Assembly (NCBI GenBank): GCA_052388025.1
Contig: JBQTIP010000209.1
Span: 1 to 58,796, forward strand
DNA length: 58,796 nucleotides
Source of the DNA: JBQTIP01 sp052388025
GTDB lineage: Bacteria; Actinomycetota; UBA4738; HRBIN12
Reading direction: 5' to 3'
The translations under genes were made by a program, and so were the position numbers. Below, piece after piece: positions 8,627 to 19,600 of the stretch (the first letter of the stretch is position 1; every line of letters starts with the position of its first letter). Below the pieces are notes generated by a model, which ran no database searches, was not told the DNA's origin, and saw only the letters and a list, made by a program, of their open reading frames with translations.

Positions 8627-10354
8627 GTGCCCCGCTCAAACGACGCCGTCGAAGCGATCCTCATGGAGTACGCGGATCTGCTCTCCATCCTGTCCACTGA
8701 CCGATTCAAGCCGCGCTCGTACGAGAAGGCGGCCCGAGCGGTGGGTGGCTACCACGCCGACGTCGAGGGCTTGGATCTCAAAGGCCTGCTCGCCATCCCG
8801 AACGTTGGGAAGTCCATCGGTGAGAAGGTCCACGAATACCTCCGTAGCGGTTCCATCCAGGATCTGGAGCAGCTTCGTTCCCAGATTCCACCGGGGGTCC
8901 GTCAGCTCATGTCGATCCCCGGCCTCGGTCCGAAGAAGGCGATGGCGCTGTACCAGGAGCTGCGCATCTCATCCGTGGAAGAGCTGCTGGACGCGGTCCA
9001 CGAGCATCGCCTCGCGGAACTGAAGGGATTCGGTGCGAGGACCGAGGAGAACATCCTTCGCGGCGTCCGCCGGATGGGCGAGTCGGGACGGCGGGTGCAG
9101 GTCGGCGTGGCCCTCGATGTCGCCGAGGAGCTGCTGGCGGAGCTGACGGTGCTGAAGCAAGTGAAGCGCAGCGCCTACGCGGGATCTCTAAGGCGCATGG
9201 CCGAGACCATCGGGGACATCGACCTGCTGGTGGCGGCCGAAGCCGCGGGCCCGATCATGCAGGCGTTCACGTCGCTGCCCACCGTCGATCGCGTCCTGGC
9301 TCAGGGGGAGACCAAGTCCTCGATCGTGACGGAGAAGGGCCTACAGGTGGACCTCCGCGTGATTCCGCTCGACGTATGGGGTGCCGCGCTCATCTACTTC
9401 ACGGGCTCGAAGGCGCACAACGTCCGTATCCGGGAGATGGCCGTCCGCAAGGGCCTCAAGCTCTCCGAATACGGGCTCTTCCAAGCGAAGTCGGGAGTTC
9501 TCGTCGCCGCGGAGACCGAGGAGCAGGTCTACGCGCATCTAGACCTGCCGTTCATCCCTCCGACGCTTCGCGAGGATCGCGGCGAGATCGAAGCGGCCAT
9601 AGCCGGCGAGCTCCCCGACGTGCTGGAGCTGCGCCAGGTGAGGGGCGATCTCCACACGCACACCGATCTGACCGACGGGCTCGCGCCGCTCGAAGAGATG
9701 ATCGAAGGAGCTAGCCGGCTGAAGTACGCGTACTACGCGGTCACCGATCACGCGCCGAACCTCGCGATGCAGCGGATGACAGACGAGAAGATCCTCGCCC
9801 AGCGCGCACGGCTCCTCCAGCTCCAGGCCGGAACGAAGACGACGCTTCTCCACGGGTCGGAGCTGAACATCGATCCGGACGGGGGCGTCGACTGGCCGGG
9901 AGGGTTCCTCGGGGGGTTCGACGTGCTCGTGGCCTCGGTGCACTCACACTTCAACCAGAGCAAGGACGAGATGACCCAGCGCATCATCCGGGCGATGGAG
10001 AACCCCTACGTGCACATCATCGGCCATCCGACGGCGCGGCTCATCGGGAGGCGCCCGGCCATCGAGTACGACCTCGAGGAAGTGTTCCGCGCCGCCGCCC
10101 GCACGGGCACCGCTATGGAGGTCAACTCCTTTCCCGACCGCCTCGACCTGAAGGACGAGCACATACTGTGGGCGAGACGCCACGGGGTGAAGTTCGCGGT
10201 CAACACCGACTCGCACTCCTCGGTCCATCTATCGCTGATGCGTTTCGGAGTCGCCACGGCGCAGCGGGGGTGGCTGACGAAGGATGACGTCATCAACGCA
10301 TGGCCGCTGGCGAAGCTGCGGCGGTTTCTTCGTAAGGGCCGGCCCGCCTCCTAG
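8627..10354 (+). CDS. polX: Family X DNA polymerase with PHP phosphoesterase domain
   Basis: PolX is a gap-filling repair polymerase used in base-excision repair. Residues 1-150 hold the 8-kDa lyase-like domain and helix-hairpin-helix repeats (LAIPNVGKSIGEKV, MSIPGLGPKKAMAL, LKGFGARTEENIL). The palm follows with the metal-binding carboxylates in AGSLRRMAETIGDIDLLV and QVDLRVI, both intact. The C-terminal PHP domain (about residues 335-575) begins DLHTHTDLTDG and retains the metal ligands in TDHAPN, GSELNID, ASVHSHF, GHPTARLIGRR and NTDSHS, which in homologues give 3'-5' exonuclease activity. The 575-residue length is typical of bacterial PolX. GTG 8627 is chosen for its -10 box. The mpg gene, another repair enzyme, follows after 2 bases, so the two are likely co-transcribed. 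Confidence 0.94.
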   Translation: MPRSNDAVEAILMEYADLLSILSTDRFKPRSYEKAARAVGGYHADVEGLDLKGLLAIPNVGKSIGEKVHEYLRSGSIQDLEQLRSQIPPGVRQLMSIPGLGPKKAMALYQELRISSVEELLDAVHEHRLAELKGFGARTEENILRGVRRMGESGRRVQVGVALDVAEELLAELTVLKQVKRSAYAGSLRRMAETIGDIDLLVAAEAAGPIMQAFTSLPTVDRVLAQGETKSSIVTEKGLQVDLRVIPLDVWGAALIYFTGSKAHNVRIREMAVRKGLKLSEYGLFQAKSGVLVAAETEEQVYAHLDLPFIPPTLREDRGEIEAAIAGELPDVLELRQVRGDLHTHTDLTDGLAPLEEMIEGASRLKYAYYAVTDHAPNLAMQRMTDEKILAQRARLLQLQAGTKTTLLHGSELNIDPDGGVDWPGGFLGGFDVLVASVHSHFNQSKDEMTQRIIRAMENPYVHIIGHPTARLIGRRPAIEYDLEEVFRAAARTGTAMEVNSFPDRLDLKDEHILWARRHGVKFAVNTDSHSSVHLSLMRFGVATAQRGWLTKDDVINAWPLAKLRRFLRKGRPAS

Positions 10355-10356
10355 CC

Positions 10357-10989
10357 GTGGGCGGCGGCCGGCGCCTTCCCCGAGCGTTCTTCGCCCGACC
10401 TTCGGTCGTGGTGGCACCCGAGCTCCTCGGCTGCCTCCTCGTGCGCGAGCTACCGCGAGGCCGCCGGCTCGTGGCGCGGATAGTGGAGACCGAGGCTTAC
10501 GAGGAAGGGGATCCGGCCAGTCATTCCTTCCGCGGCAGGACTCGTCGGAACGAGGTCATGTTCGGGCCCCCCGGCTACCTCTACGTGTATTTCACGTACG
10601 GCATGCACTTCTGCATGAACGTGGTCACCGGGCCCGAAGGGTCGGGGAGCGCGGTGCTGCTGCGCGCCGCGGAACCGCTCGAGGGCCTGGCCCAGATGCG
10701 CCGACGAAGAGGAATCGACGACCCGCTGCTGCTCTGCGCGGGCCCCGCACGGCTGTCTCAGGCGTTCGACGTCGGACGCGCGGACAACGGCCTGGATCTC
10801 GTGAAGGGGAGCCGTCTCGCGCTCGAACGCGGCTCTCGGATCCGGCTCGATCGGGTCGCCGCGGGACCCCGCGTGGGCATCCGCACCGGAACCGAGCGGG
10901 CGTGGCGCTTCCACGTCGAGGGGAGTCGGTTCGTGTCACGGGCACGATCTCGATCGGCCCGGCCGGAGGTCAGGGGTTCACCCAGATGA
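10357..10989 (+). CDS. mpg: 3-methyladenine DNA glycosylase (AAG/Mpg family)
   Basis: A 210-residue base-excision glycosylase of the mammalian-type AAG family that removes alkylated purines. Signatures are FFARPSVVVAPELLGCLLV at the N-terminus, the catalytic glutamate in ARIVETEAYEE, SHSFRGRTRRNEVMFGPPG, and YVYFTYGMHFCMNVV. The GTG start at 10357 lies 2 bases after the polX stop, so the repair pair is probably one transcript. The last 25 or so residues are rich in Arg and Ser and extend past the usual family end; the final 20 bases overlap the convergent penicillin-binding protein gene. Gene order mpg then tyrS is also found in M. tuberculosis, here with the PBP gene inserted between them. 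Confidence 0.93.
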   Translation: MGGGRRLPRAFFARPSVVVAPELLGCLLVRELPRGRRLVARIVETEAYEEGDPASHSFRGRTRRNEVMFGPPGYLYVYFTYGMHFCMNVVTGPEGSGSAVLLRAAEPLEGLAQMRRRRGIDDPLLLCAGPARLSQAFDVGRADNGLDLVKGSRLALERGSRIRLDRVAAGPRVGIRTGTERAWRFHVEGSRFVSRARSRSARPEVRGSPR

Positions 10990-13441
10990 TGACCGTCGAG
11001 CCCGGTTCGACCGTGTTTCCGACCCCCGGCGACTGCGACCACACCGTGCCCGACGCGTAGTCGCACTCGGGGCGCCTTCGGTTGCACTGGGCCTGGGTGA
11101 TGACGGCCGGCAGGAGTCCCGCTTGGCTGATCGCTGCCTCGGCCGCGGATTGGGGCAGGCCGAGGACGTTCGGGATCGTTGCCCGGTCGGGCGCCGGTGA
11201 TGAGGTCTCGGTCTTGGCGACGGTGATCGTGACAGTGCTTGCCTGCTGTGCCTGCACCCCGGCCGCCGGATCCTGTCCGATCACCGAGCCGGCCGGAGCG
11301 GTCGTCGACGATTGCACGACCACGCTGACATTGAACCCTGCCGCCTGCAGCGCCAGCGTGGCCTCGTCCTGGGACAGGCCGATCACCGAGGGGACGGTGA
11401 GGAGCGCGTACGACGTCGGCTCCGTGCAGGTCTGCGTGGGCTCGGTTCCCGCGATGAAGATCTGGGTCTGGATGTTGGCGGGGTGGGTGTACTGGTTCGG
11501 CAGGCACAGCGGATACTGCGTCGCGTCCACGGCGACGGTCACGTACTGGACCTCCGTTGATGGGAACCCGCGGATCGGCATGTGGGCCGTCGCGTTGATC
11601 ATGAACGCGCGCCAGATCTGCGCGGGCCACGTTCCACCGAGGACATGGGGCAGGCGAACCCTCGGATAGGTCATGGAGATCAGGCCCTGAGGGAACCCGA
11701 CCCAGACCGCGGCCGTTAGCTGTGGGATCGCACCCACGAACCATGCGTCGCGCCATTCCTGCGCCGTGCCGGTCTTGCCGAGCTGCGGGCGACCGATGTT
11801 GGCCGCGGTTCCCGTTCCGTACTGGACCACCTCCTGCAGGATCCGGCTCGCCACAGCGGCGACGCCGGCGTTCACGACGAGCCTTGGCTCGGGCTGGGCC
11901 TCATACAGCACGTCCCCGTCCGCCGTCGTGATGCGGAGGACCGGAGTCGGCTGCGCGTGATAGCCGCCGGTGGCCAGACTGCCGTACGCCGAGGCCATCT
12001 CCAGCGTGTTGACCTCGTTCGTGCCCAGGACGGCCGAGAGGAAGGCCTTGAGATCGGTGCCCGGCTCCGTGGTCCGCCGGCAGCAGCGGATGCCCATCCG
12101 CTTCGCGACCGAGATGACCTTCTGCGCGCCCAGGTCGCTGATCAACTGCGCGTAGACGGTGTTGACCGAGTCGATGGTGGCCTGCTCGAGCGTCAGGTTG
12201 CCCGATGAGGAGCCGTCGTAGTTCTGCACGCTCCACACCTGGCCGTTCTCGAGAGGAAGCTGGATGGAGGCGGGGGCAGGGTAGACGGTCTCCGGCGCGA
12301 TCCCGCTCTCAAGCGCCGCCACGAGGGCGAACGGCTTGAACGCCGAGCCCGCCTGCCGGCCGGTGATCCCTCCGGTGGCAAGGTTGATCCTTGCGTACCG
12401 ATCGTGCTCGGAGAAGTAGTCGCGGCCACCGACCATGGCCTTCACGTAGCCGTTCCGAGGGTCGATGACGGTCATGGCCGCATAGGGATCGCTCCTGTAG
12501 ATGAGGATCGAGTTGATGGCGTTCTCGGCGGCCTCCTGGAGCCTCGGGACGAGCGTTGTCGTGATCCGAAGTCCCCCCTCGAACAGGAGCCGGTACCGTT
12601 CGTCCTGCGTCTCCCCGAAGCGAGGGCTTGAGAGGAACCACTGCTCGAAGTAGTCGACGAAGTGCGGCGCGATGTACCGAGGGGTGTCCCGGGGAAGGCG
12701 GAGCCGGAGCTCGGACCCCGCGGCCTTGGAATACTCGGCGAGGGTGATCCTCCCCTGTTCCCACATCTGCCGAAGTACCAGGTTGCGCCGCTCGAGGGCG
12801 CGCTGTGGGTGCGTTACGGGGTCGTAGTCGACCGGGGCGGATATGAGCCCGGCGAGAAGCGCCGACTGCGCCAGCGTGAGATCCCTCGCGGGCCGGTCGA
12901 AGAACCCCTCCGCGGCAGACTGGATCCCGTAGGCGCCCTCGCCGAAGTACACCGTGTTCAGGTACCTGGTCAGGATCTCGTCCTTCGTCAGCTCCTGCTC
13001 CAGCTGCCAGGCGAGGGCCGCCTCCCTGATCTTGCGAGAGAGCGTCTGCTCCGCGCCCGTGTACGCGTTCTTCACGTACTGCTGGGTGATCGTCGATCCA
13101 CCCTCCACGATCCGACCCGAGCTCGCATCTACGTAGGCGGCCCGCAGGAGAGCCCGCAGGTCTATGCCCTTGTGCTCGTAGAAGCGCTTGTCCTCGACGG
13201 CGACGACGGCCTCGCGGACCGTCTCCGGGATCTTCTCGAAGGGGACGACGACTCGGTTCTCGCCCGCGTGCAGACGGGTGATCAGCGTGCCGTCCGCCGT
13301 GTACAGGAACGACGTCTGAGGGAGCGCCTCGGCCTGTGTCTCCGCCAGCTCCAGGTCGGGCAGGTCGGGAAGACGGCACGCCTGCGAGAGCACTGCGAGC
13401 AGTACGACTCCGACAATGAGCGGGCCCCGGCGCGCGTTCAT
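10970..13441 (-). CDS. Class A penicillin-binding protein (transglycosylase-transpeptidase) with two PASTA domains
   Basis: An 823-residue bifunctional peptidoglycan synthase. A short N-terminal membrane segment (PLIVGVVLLAVL) precedes the GT51 transglycosylase with catalytic Glu83 in AVEDKRFYEH and the GGSTITQQYVKN and RKIREA motifs. The transpeptidase carries SxxK at Ser366-Lys369 (GSAFKP), SxN at Ser425-Asn427 and KTG at 556-558. Two C-terminal PASTA domains (about 688-755 and 757-823; VPSVIGLSQDEA, IPNVLGLPQSAA) may bind muropeptide or lipid II. The sequence around Cys22 (LSQAC) is a poor lipobox, so a membrane anchor is more likely than a lipoprotein. A -10 box 9 bases upstream of the ATG suggests a leaderless transcript diverging from tyrS. 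Confidence 0.95.
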   Translation of the reverse strand: MNARRGPLIVGVVLLAVLSQACRLPDLPDLELAETQAEALPQTSFLYTADGTLITRLHAGENRVVVPFEKIPETVREAVVAVEDKRFYEHKGIDLRALLRAAYVDASSGRIVEGGSTITQQYVKNAYTGAEQTLSRKIREAALAWQLEQELTKDEILTRYLNTVYFGEGAYGIQSAAEGFFDRPARDLTLAQSALLAGLISAPVDYDPVTHPQRALERRNLVLRQMWEQGRITLAEYSKAAGSELRLRLPRDTPRYIAPHFVDYFEQWFLSSPRFGETQDERYRLLFEGGLRITTTLVPRLQEAAENAINSILIYRSDPYAAMTVIDPRNGYVKAMVGGRDYFSEHDRYARINLATGGITGRQAGSAFKPFALVAALESGIAPETVYPAPASIQLPLENGQVWSVQNYDGSSSGNLTLEQATIDSVNTVYAQLISDLGAQKVISVAKRMGIRCCRRTTEPGTDLKAFLSAVLGTNEVNTLEMASAYGSLATGGYHAQPTPVLRITTADGDVLYEAQPEPRLVVNAGVAAVASRILQEVVQYGTGTAANIGRPQLGKTGTAQEWRDAWFVGAIPQLTAAVWVGFPQGLISMTYPRVRLPHVLGGTWPAQIWRAFMINATAHMPIRGFPSTEVQYVTVAVDATQYPLCLPNQYTHPANIQTQIFIAGTEPTQTCTEPTSYALLTVPSVIGLSQDEATLALQAAGFNVSVVVQSSTTAPAGSVIGQDPAAGVQAQQASTVTITVAKTETSSPAPDRATIPNVLGLPQSAAEAAISQAGLLPAVITQAQCNRRRPECDYASGTVWSQSPGVGNTVEPGSTVIIWVNP

Positions 13442-13450
13442 CGTCGGGCC

Positions 13451-13456
13451 ATCATA
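13451..13456 (-). promoter_or_regulatory. -10 box of the penicillin-binding protein gene, probably leaderless
   Basis: On the minus strand TATGAT lies 9 bases before the ATG at 13441. It is arranged back to back with the tyrS -10 box within a 53-base intergenic region. Confidence 0.45.
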
Positions 13457-13479
13457 CTCACGACGCTCGTTTCCGCTGG

Positions 13480-13485
13480 TAGCAT
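13480..13485 (+). promoter_or_regulatory. -10 box of tyrS, probably leaderless
   Basis: TAGCAT lies 9 bases before the tyrS ATG at 13495. No T-box leader or room for one exists in the 53-base intergenic region. Confidence 0.45.
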
Positions 13486-13494
13486 CGCGTTTCC

Positions 13495-14700
13495 ATGGGT
13501 CCTCCTGAGCCTTCTCGGCTGATCTCCGGCGCCGCTGAAGTCGTCCCCGAGAACGGCCTCGCCGAGAAGCTGGCCCTGGACCGCCCCCTCCGCATCAAGC
13601 TTGGGCTGGACCCCACGGCTTCGGATGTCACGCTGGGCTGGGCGGTCGTGCTCAGGAAGCTCCGTCAGTTCCAAGACGAGGGACACGTGGCGGTTCTGAT
13701 CGTCGGCGACTTCACCGCGCGTGTCGGGGACCCATCCGGCAGGTCCGAGACGAGGCCGCGCCTCGAGCCGGACGTCATCCGCGGGTACGCCGACCGGCTG
13801 CTCGCCCAGTTCTACCGGATCGTGTCTCGGGAGCGGCTGGAGGTCCGGTACAACTCTGAATGGCTCGAGCCGCTCGATATGGAAGGGGTCCTGCGGCTCA
13901 CCGCGTCGTCCACCGTCGCTCGGATGCTCGAGCGGGACGATTTCGCCGTCAGATACAGGGAAGGGCGCCCGATCTCAATCATGGAGTTCCTCTACCCGCT
14001 GCTGCAGGGGATGGACTCCGTGGCCGTCGAGGCCGACGTCGAGCTGGGCGGCTCGGACCAGCTGTTCAATCTGCTCACCGGCCGCGATGTCCAGCGCGTG
14101 CACGGACAGCCGCCGCAGGTGGCGCTGACGGTTCCGTTGCTCGAGGGACTCGACGGGGTCCAGAAGATGAGCCAATCCCTCGGCAACTACGTCGGGATCG
14201 AGGAGCCTGCCGACGCCATGTTCGGCAAGCTGATGAGCATCCCCGATGAGCTGATCGGCAAGTACCTGCGACTGTGCACGGACGTCACCCCAGAGGAAGT
14301 CGATGCGATCCAGGCTGGGCTCGCCGACGGCTCACTCCACCCGGCCGAGCAGAAGCGCCGCATGGCCCGTGAGATCGTCGAGCTGTACCATGGCTTGGGG
14401 GCCGGCAACCGCTCCGAGGAGGCATTCAACCTCGTCCACCGCGACCGCGAGATTCCCGAGGACGTCGAGGAGGTCGCGATCCCCGCCGAGGCGGTACGCG
14501 GTGGGAAGGTGTGGCTGCCCAAGCTGCTTGCTTCACTTGGGCTCGCGGGGTCCAACGCCGAGGCGAGGCGGCTGATCGAACAGGGAGGCGTGCGGCTCGA
14601 CGGGGAGCCCGTCACCGACCCTCAGGCGGAGGTGCCCGCGGAGCGGATCCGCGGCAAGATCCTGCAGATCGGACGCAGGAAGTTCGTCCGCCTGGCGTAG
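13495..14700 (+). CDS. tyrS: Tyrosyl-tRNA synthetase with divergent HIGH motif
   Basis: A 401-residue class I synthetase: Rossmann catalytic domain, helical anticodon domain and C-terminal S4 RNA-binding domain (SNAEARRLIEQGGVRLDGEPV). The family signature LGLDPTASDVTLGW occupies residues 36-49, and KMSQS at about 224-228 takes the KMSKS place. The HIGH motif is odd: the usual HLGH reads TLGW (Thr46, Trp49), so both histidines are gone, although the preceding DPTA and the following IVGDFTARVGDPSGRS are normal. The gene is single copy in this window. Whether this is a lineage-wide variant or a special paralogue cannot be decided here. It precedes the rrn promoter with about 25 bases between stop codon and -35 box. 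Confidence 0.92.
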   Translation: MGPPEPSRLISGAAEVVPENGLAEKLALDRPLRIKLGLDPTASDVTLGWAVVLRKLRQFQDEGHVAVLIVGDFTARVGDPSGRSETRPRLEPDVIRGYADRLLAQFYRIVSRERLEVRYNSEWLEPLDMEGVLRLTASSTVARMLERDDFAVRYREGRPISIMEFLYPLLQGMDSVAVEADVELGGSDQLFNLLTGRDVQRVHGQPPQVALTVPLLEGLDGVQKMSQSLGNYVGIEEPADAMFGKLMSIPDELIGKYLRLCTDVTPEEVDAIQAGLADGSLHPAEQKRRMAREIVELYHGLGAGNRSEEAFNLVHRDREIPEDVEEVAIPAEAVRGGKVWLPKLLASLGLAGSNAEARRLIEQGGVRLDGEPVTDPQAEVPAERIRGKILQIGRRKFVRLA

Positions 14701-14724
14701 ACGCCCGAACAAGTGTTCCCTTGG

Positions 14725-14753
14725 TTGACGCGGGCTCCGCCAGTGCATATCAT
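14725..14753 (+). promoter_or_regulatory. Promoter of the rrn operon
   Basis: TTGACG at 14725-14730 and TATCAT at 14748-14753 are separated by exactly 17 bases, the best housekeeping promoter in the window. Transcription would start near 14760, about 265 bases before the 16S gene. The segment from here to 15025 holds no gene, only promoter and leader. Confidence 0.75.
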
Positions 14754-14803
14754 GATCGGTTGGCGCGACTCCCTCTCGGAGGTTCTCTTCCGTATGGGTC
14801 GCT

Positions 14804-14834
14804 GCTCGTACCTTGAGAACTGAACAGTGTGCCA
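14804..14834 (+). promoter_or_regulatory. rrn leader: boxA-like sequence and 5' strand of the 16S processing stem
   Basis: The leader contains CCTTGAGAACTGAAC (14811-14825), resembling the boxA antitermination element of Gram-positive rrn operons; CACCTTGAGAACTCGAT recurs in the 16S-23S spacer near 16674. Bases 14820-14834 are perfectly complementary over 15 positions to 16636-16650 after the 16S gene. Together they would form the long stem cut by RNase III to release pre-16S rRNA. Confidence 0.65.
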
Positions 14835-15025
14835 GAAGCCAGTGCGTTTCCCCGTCAGCTGGGAGGCGCGGTTTGCCGTGCCTGGAACAGCCGACGGTTA
14901 CGTACGAAACATCCGTCCGGACAAGAACCAACCGGCCGGATCCGACTGACCCGAGGGGGAGTGCCTTCCCCGAAGGTCGTCTCCAACGAACAAGCGAACC
15001 CGGCCTTCGTGTCGGATCGTGGATC

Positions 15026-16710
<1,685 letters not shown>

Positions 16711-17235
16711 AGTCAAGTTACGAAGGGCTTACGGTGGATGCCTTGGCGCCAGGAGCCGATGAAGGACGCGTCAGGCTGCGAAAAGCTTCGGGGAGCCGCC
16801 GAGAAGGCCGAGATCCGAAGGTGTCCGAATGGGGAAACCCGGCCGGGGTCATGCCCGGTCACCCAGGTCTGAATCCATAGGGCCTGAGGAGGGAACCGCC
16901 CGAACTGAAACATCTCAGTAAGGCGAGGAACGGAAAGCAACCGCGACTCCCCTAGTAGTGGTGAGCGAACGGGGAAGAGCCTAAACCGGCACGGTGTGAC
17001 AGCCCGATGGCGTTGCCGTGCCGGGGTCGTGGGATCCGCGAGAACGCACGTCGGAGCGTTCGGGGAGTTACAAAGACAGCACCTAGCCGAAGGCCATGGA
17101 AAGGGCCGCCACAGACGGTAACAGCCCGGTAGACGAAAGGCGACTGACCTCCCCGCGGAGATCCCGAGTAGCACGGAGCCCGTGGAATTCCGTGTGAATC
17201 TGGAGGGCCCACCCTCTAAGGCTAAGTACTTCCTG

Positions 17236-17283
<48 letters not shown>

Positions 17284-17855
17284 GGGAGGGGAGTGAAATA
17301 GCACCTGAAACCGTGAGCCTACAAGCTGTCGGAGCATCCGTCTGGGTAACCAGGTGGGTGTGACGGCGTGCCTTTTGAAGAATGAGCCGGCGAGTTAGCG
17401 GTGTGCGGCAAGGTTAACCGTTCTCGGGAAGCCGAAGCGAAAGCGAGTCCTAACTGGGCGTCCAGTCGCATGCTCTAGACCCGAAACCGAGTGATCTAGC
17501 CATGGGCAGGCTGAAGCGAGGGTAAGACCTCGTGGAGGGCCGAACCCACCAGGGTTGAAAACCTGGGGGATGACCTGTGGTTAGGGGTGAAAGGCCAATC
17601 AAACTCGGTGATAGCTGGTTCTCCCCGAAATGCCTTTAGGGGCAGCCTCGGGCGTTCAGCAGCGGAGGTAGAGCACTGGTTGGGCTAGGGGGCCTACAAG
17701 CTTACCGACCTCAGCCAAACTCCGAATGCCGTTGCTTCAGAGCCCGGGAGTGAGGCTGCGGGGGCTAAGCTCCGTAGCCGAGAGGGAAACAACCCAGATC
17801 GCCAGCTAAGGCCCCCAAATCCGTGCTAAGTGGAGAAGGATGTGGGATTGCACAG

Positions 17856-17890
<35 letters not shown>

Positions 17891-18816
17891 GAAAGAGTGC
17901 GTAACAGCTCACTGGTCAAGTGGTCCTGCGCCGATGATGTAGCGGGGCTCAAGCACGGTGCCGAAGCTGCGGGATTCGCCGTATGGCCCGGCGCTCACGG
18001 GAAGCCGTGTGCGCCCAGGCCGGCGGATCGGTAGGGGAGCGTTCTCACGCGTGTGAAGCGGCGGGGTAACCCAGCGGTGGACGCGTGAGAAGTGAGAATG
18101 CCGGCATGAGTAGCGAAAGACGGGGGAGGAGCCCGTCCGCCGAATGCCCAAGGGTTCCTGGGGAAGGTTCATCCGCCCAGGGTTAGTCGGGACCTAAGCC
18201 GAGGCCGACAGGCGTAGGCGATGGACGACTGGTTGATATTCCAGTACCACCTCATCCGCGCCCAGGCCGAATCCAGGGCACTAAGGGAACCCCCTTCGGG
18301 GGGCTACCGACCCACCTGGTACTAGGCCAGCGAAGGGGGGACGCAGGAGGGTAGGTCGACCCACGCGATGGTCGTCGTGGGGTAAGTGCGTAGGGGGGTC
18401 CCCCAGGCAAATCCGGGGGGCCGCAACCCTGAGGCACGATGCCGAGCCGCTTTAGGCGAAGCGACTGATCCCAAGCTGCCGAGAAAAGCCTCTAGCGAGT
18501 GGATGAGGTGCCCGTACCCCAAACCGACACAGGTGGGCAAGTAGAGAATACTAAGGCGATCGAGAGAACCCTGGTTAAGGAACTCGGCAAACTACCTCCG
18601 TAACTTCGGGAGAAGGAGGACCACGGTAGGGTGAAGGACCTAGCGTCCCGAGCCCGATGTGGTGGCACAAACCAGGCCCAAGCGACTGTTTACTAAAAAC
18701 ACAGGTCCGTGCTAAGTCGCAAGACGACGTATACGGACTGACGCCTGCCCGGTGCTGGAACGTTAAGGGGAGGGGTTAGCTTCCTTCGGGAAGCGAAGCT
18801 CCGAACCTAAGCGCCA

Positions 18817-18851
<35 letters not shown>

Positions 18852-19556
18852 TCCCGGAGGGATGCCAACCTCCGGCTGCCCCTCTCGCTGGCGACAGCGA
18901 TGAGTGCAGTTGGCTATATGCTGGAAAACCCGAGCATCTCGCGGTACCGGCGATGTCAGACCCCCGGTGTAGGGTAGGTCAATGACCGGTGACAATCCGT
19001 CGAGTGCGGACAATCAGCAGGAAAGGCCAGGACTCGAGCAGTGGATCGTTGGTTTCGTCGACGGTGAGGGCTGCTTTAGCATCCCGATCTTCCTGTGCCG
19101 AACGTGCAAGCTCGGCTGGCAAGTTCAGCCCGACTTCACGGTTACACAGGGTGAGCGGAGCGTGCACGTACTGTACGAGCTGAAGGAGTTCTTTGGATGC
19201 GGCCACGTCTCCATCAACCGGAGACGTGATAACCATCGGGAGCACATGTATCGCTACAGTGTGCGGGCTCTCGATGATCTCACTCGCCGCATCGTCCCGT
19301 TCTTCGAGGCAAATCCACTGAGAACGGCGAAGGCCGATGAATACGCGAAGTTCGCTTCGGTGATTCGGATGATGAGGAAAGCTGAGCAACTCAGCCTCAC
19401 TGGACTGATTCGAATCGCGAAGATCTCGCAGACGATGAATCATCGGAAGCCGTCTCGGTTCCTGGAATCCTCAGAGGCCATACGCCAGCCAGCTCTCGTC
19501 CGACGGGAGAGTTGAAGATATGGTCCGAGCCCCATGGCGACATGGGGGGCGACTCG
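18852..19556 (+). mobile_element. Group I intron 1 in 23S rRNA, after position U1931 (E. coli numbering)
   Basis: 705 bases interrupt CCTAAGGT|AGCGAAATTCC. The 5' exon ends in U and the intron ends in G, as group I splicing requires. P1 can form from exon GGU and intron UCCC with GGGA-U-GCC, putting a U-G pair at the splice site. Core elements are readable: P (TGCTGGAAAAC, 18919-18929), Q (AATCAGCAGGAAAG, 19012-19025), R (CCTCAGAGGCCATACGC, 19469-19485), P8 hairpin (19493-19511), S (GAAGATATGGTCCG, 19514-19527) and a P9 hairpin with GCGA tetraloop (19531-19546). The endonuclease gene lies between Q and R, i.e. in the P6 region, and overlaps both. Introns at position 1931 are known in some bacteria and organelles. 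The interrupted exon includes the I-CeuI recognition region. Confidence 0.93.
18982..19515 (+). CDS. LAGLIDADG homing endonuclease of 23S intron 1
   Basis: A 177-residue single-motif LAGLIDADG endonuclease. The motif is WIVGFVDGEGCF with the metal-binding Asp27. Single-motif enzymes act as homodimers, and the length resembles I-CreI (about 163 residues). It would cut intronless 23S genes at the insertion site and drive intron spread, and may help folding as a maturase. The first codons (Asp-Asn-Gln-Gln-Glu-Arg) are encoded by the intron Q element, and the last 20 residues (including LESSEAIRQ) by R and the P7-P8 region, so protein and ribozyme share bases. No clear ribosome binding site is visible. 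GC content is lower than in neighbouring protein genes. Confidence 0.92.
   Translation: MTGDNPSSADNQQERPGLEQWIVGFVDGEGCFSIPIFLCRTCKLGWQVQPDFTVTQGERSVHVLYELKEFFGCGHVSINRRRDNHREHMYRYSVRALDDLTRRIVPFFEANPLRTAKADEYAKFASVIRMMRKAEQLSLTGLIRIAKISQTMNHRKPSRFLESSEAIRQPALVRRES

Positions 19557-19600
<44 letters not shown>

Noticed and set aside
3049..13494. T-box leaders for pheST and tyrS
   Set aside because: Intergenic regions are only 28 and 53 bases and carry a -10 box directly before the start codon, leaving no room for a leader.
18250..18450. Apparent extra sequence in 23S suggesting a third intron
   Set aside because: It matches the place and GC-rich hairpin form of the helix-54 insertion known in high-GC Gram-positive 23S rRNA, and no group I core elements are present.
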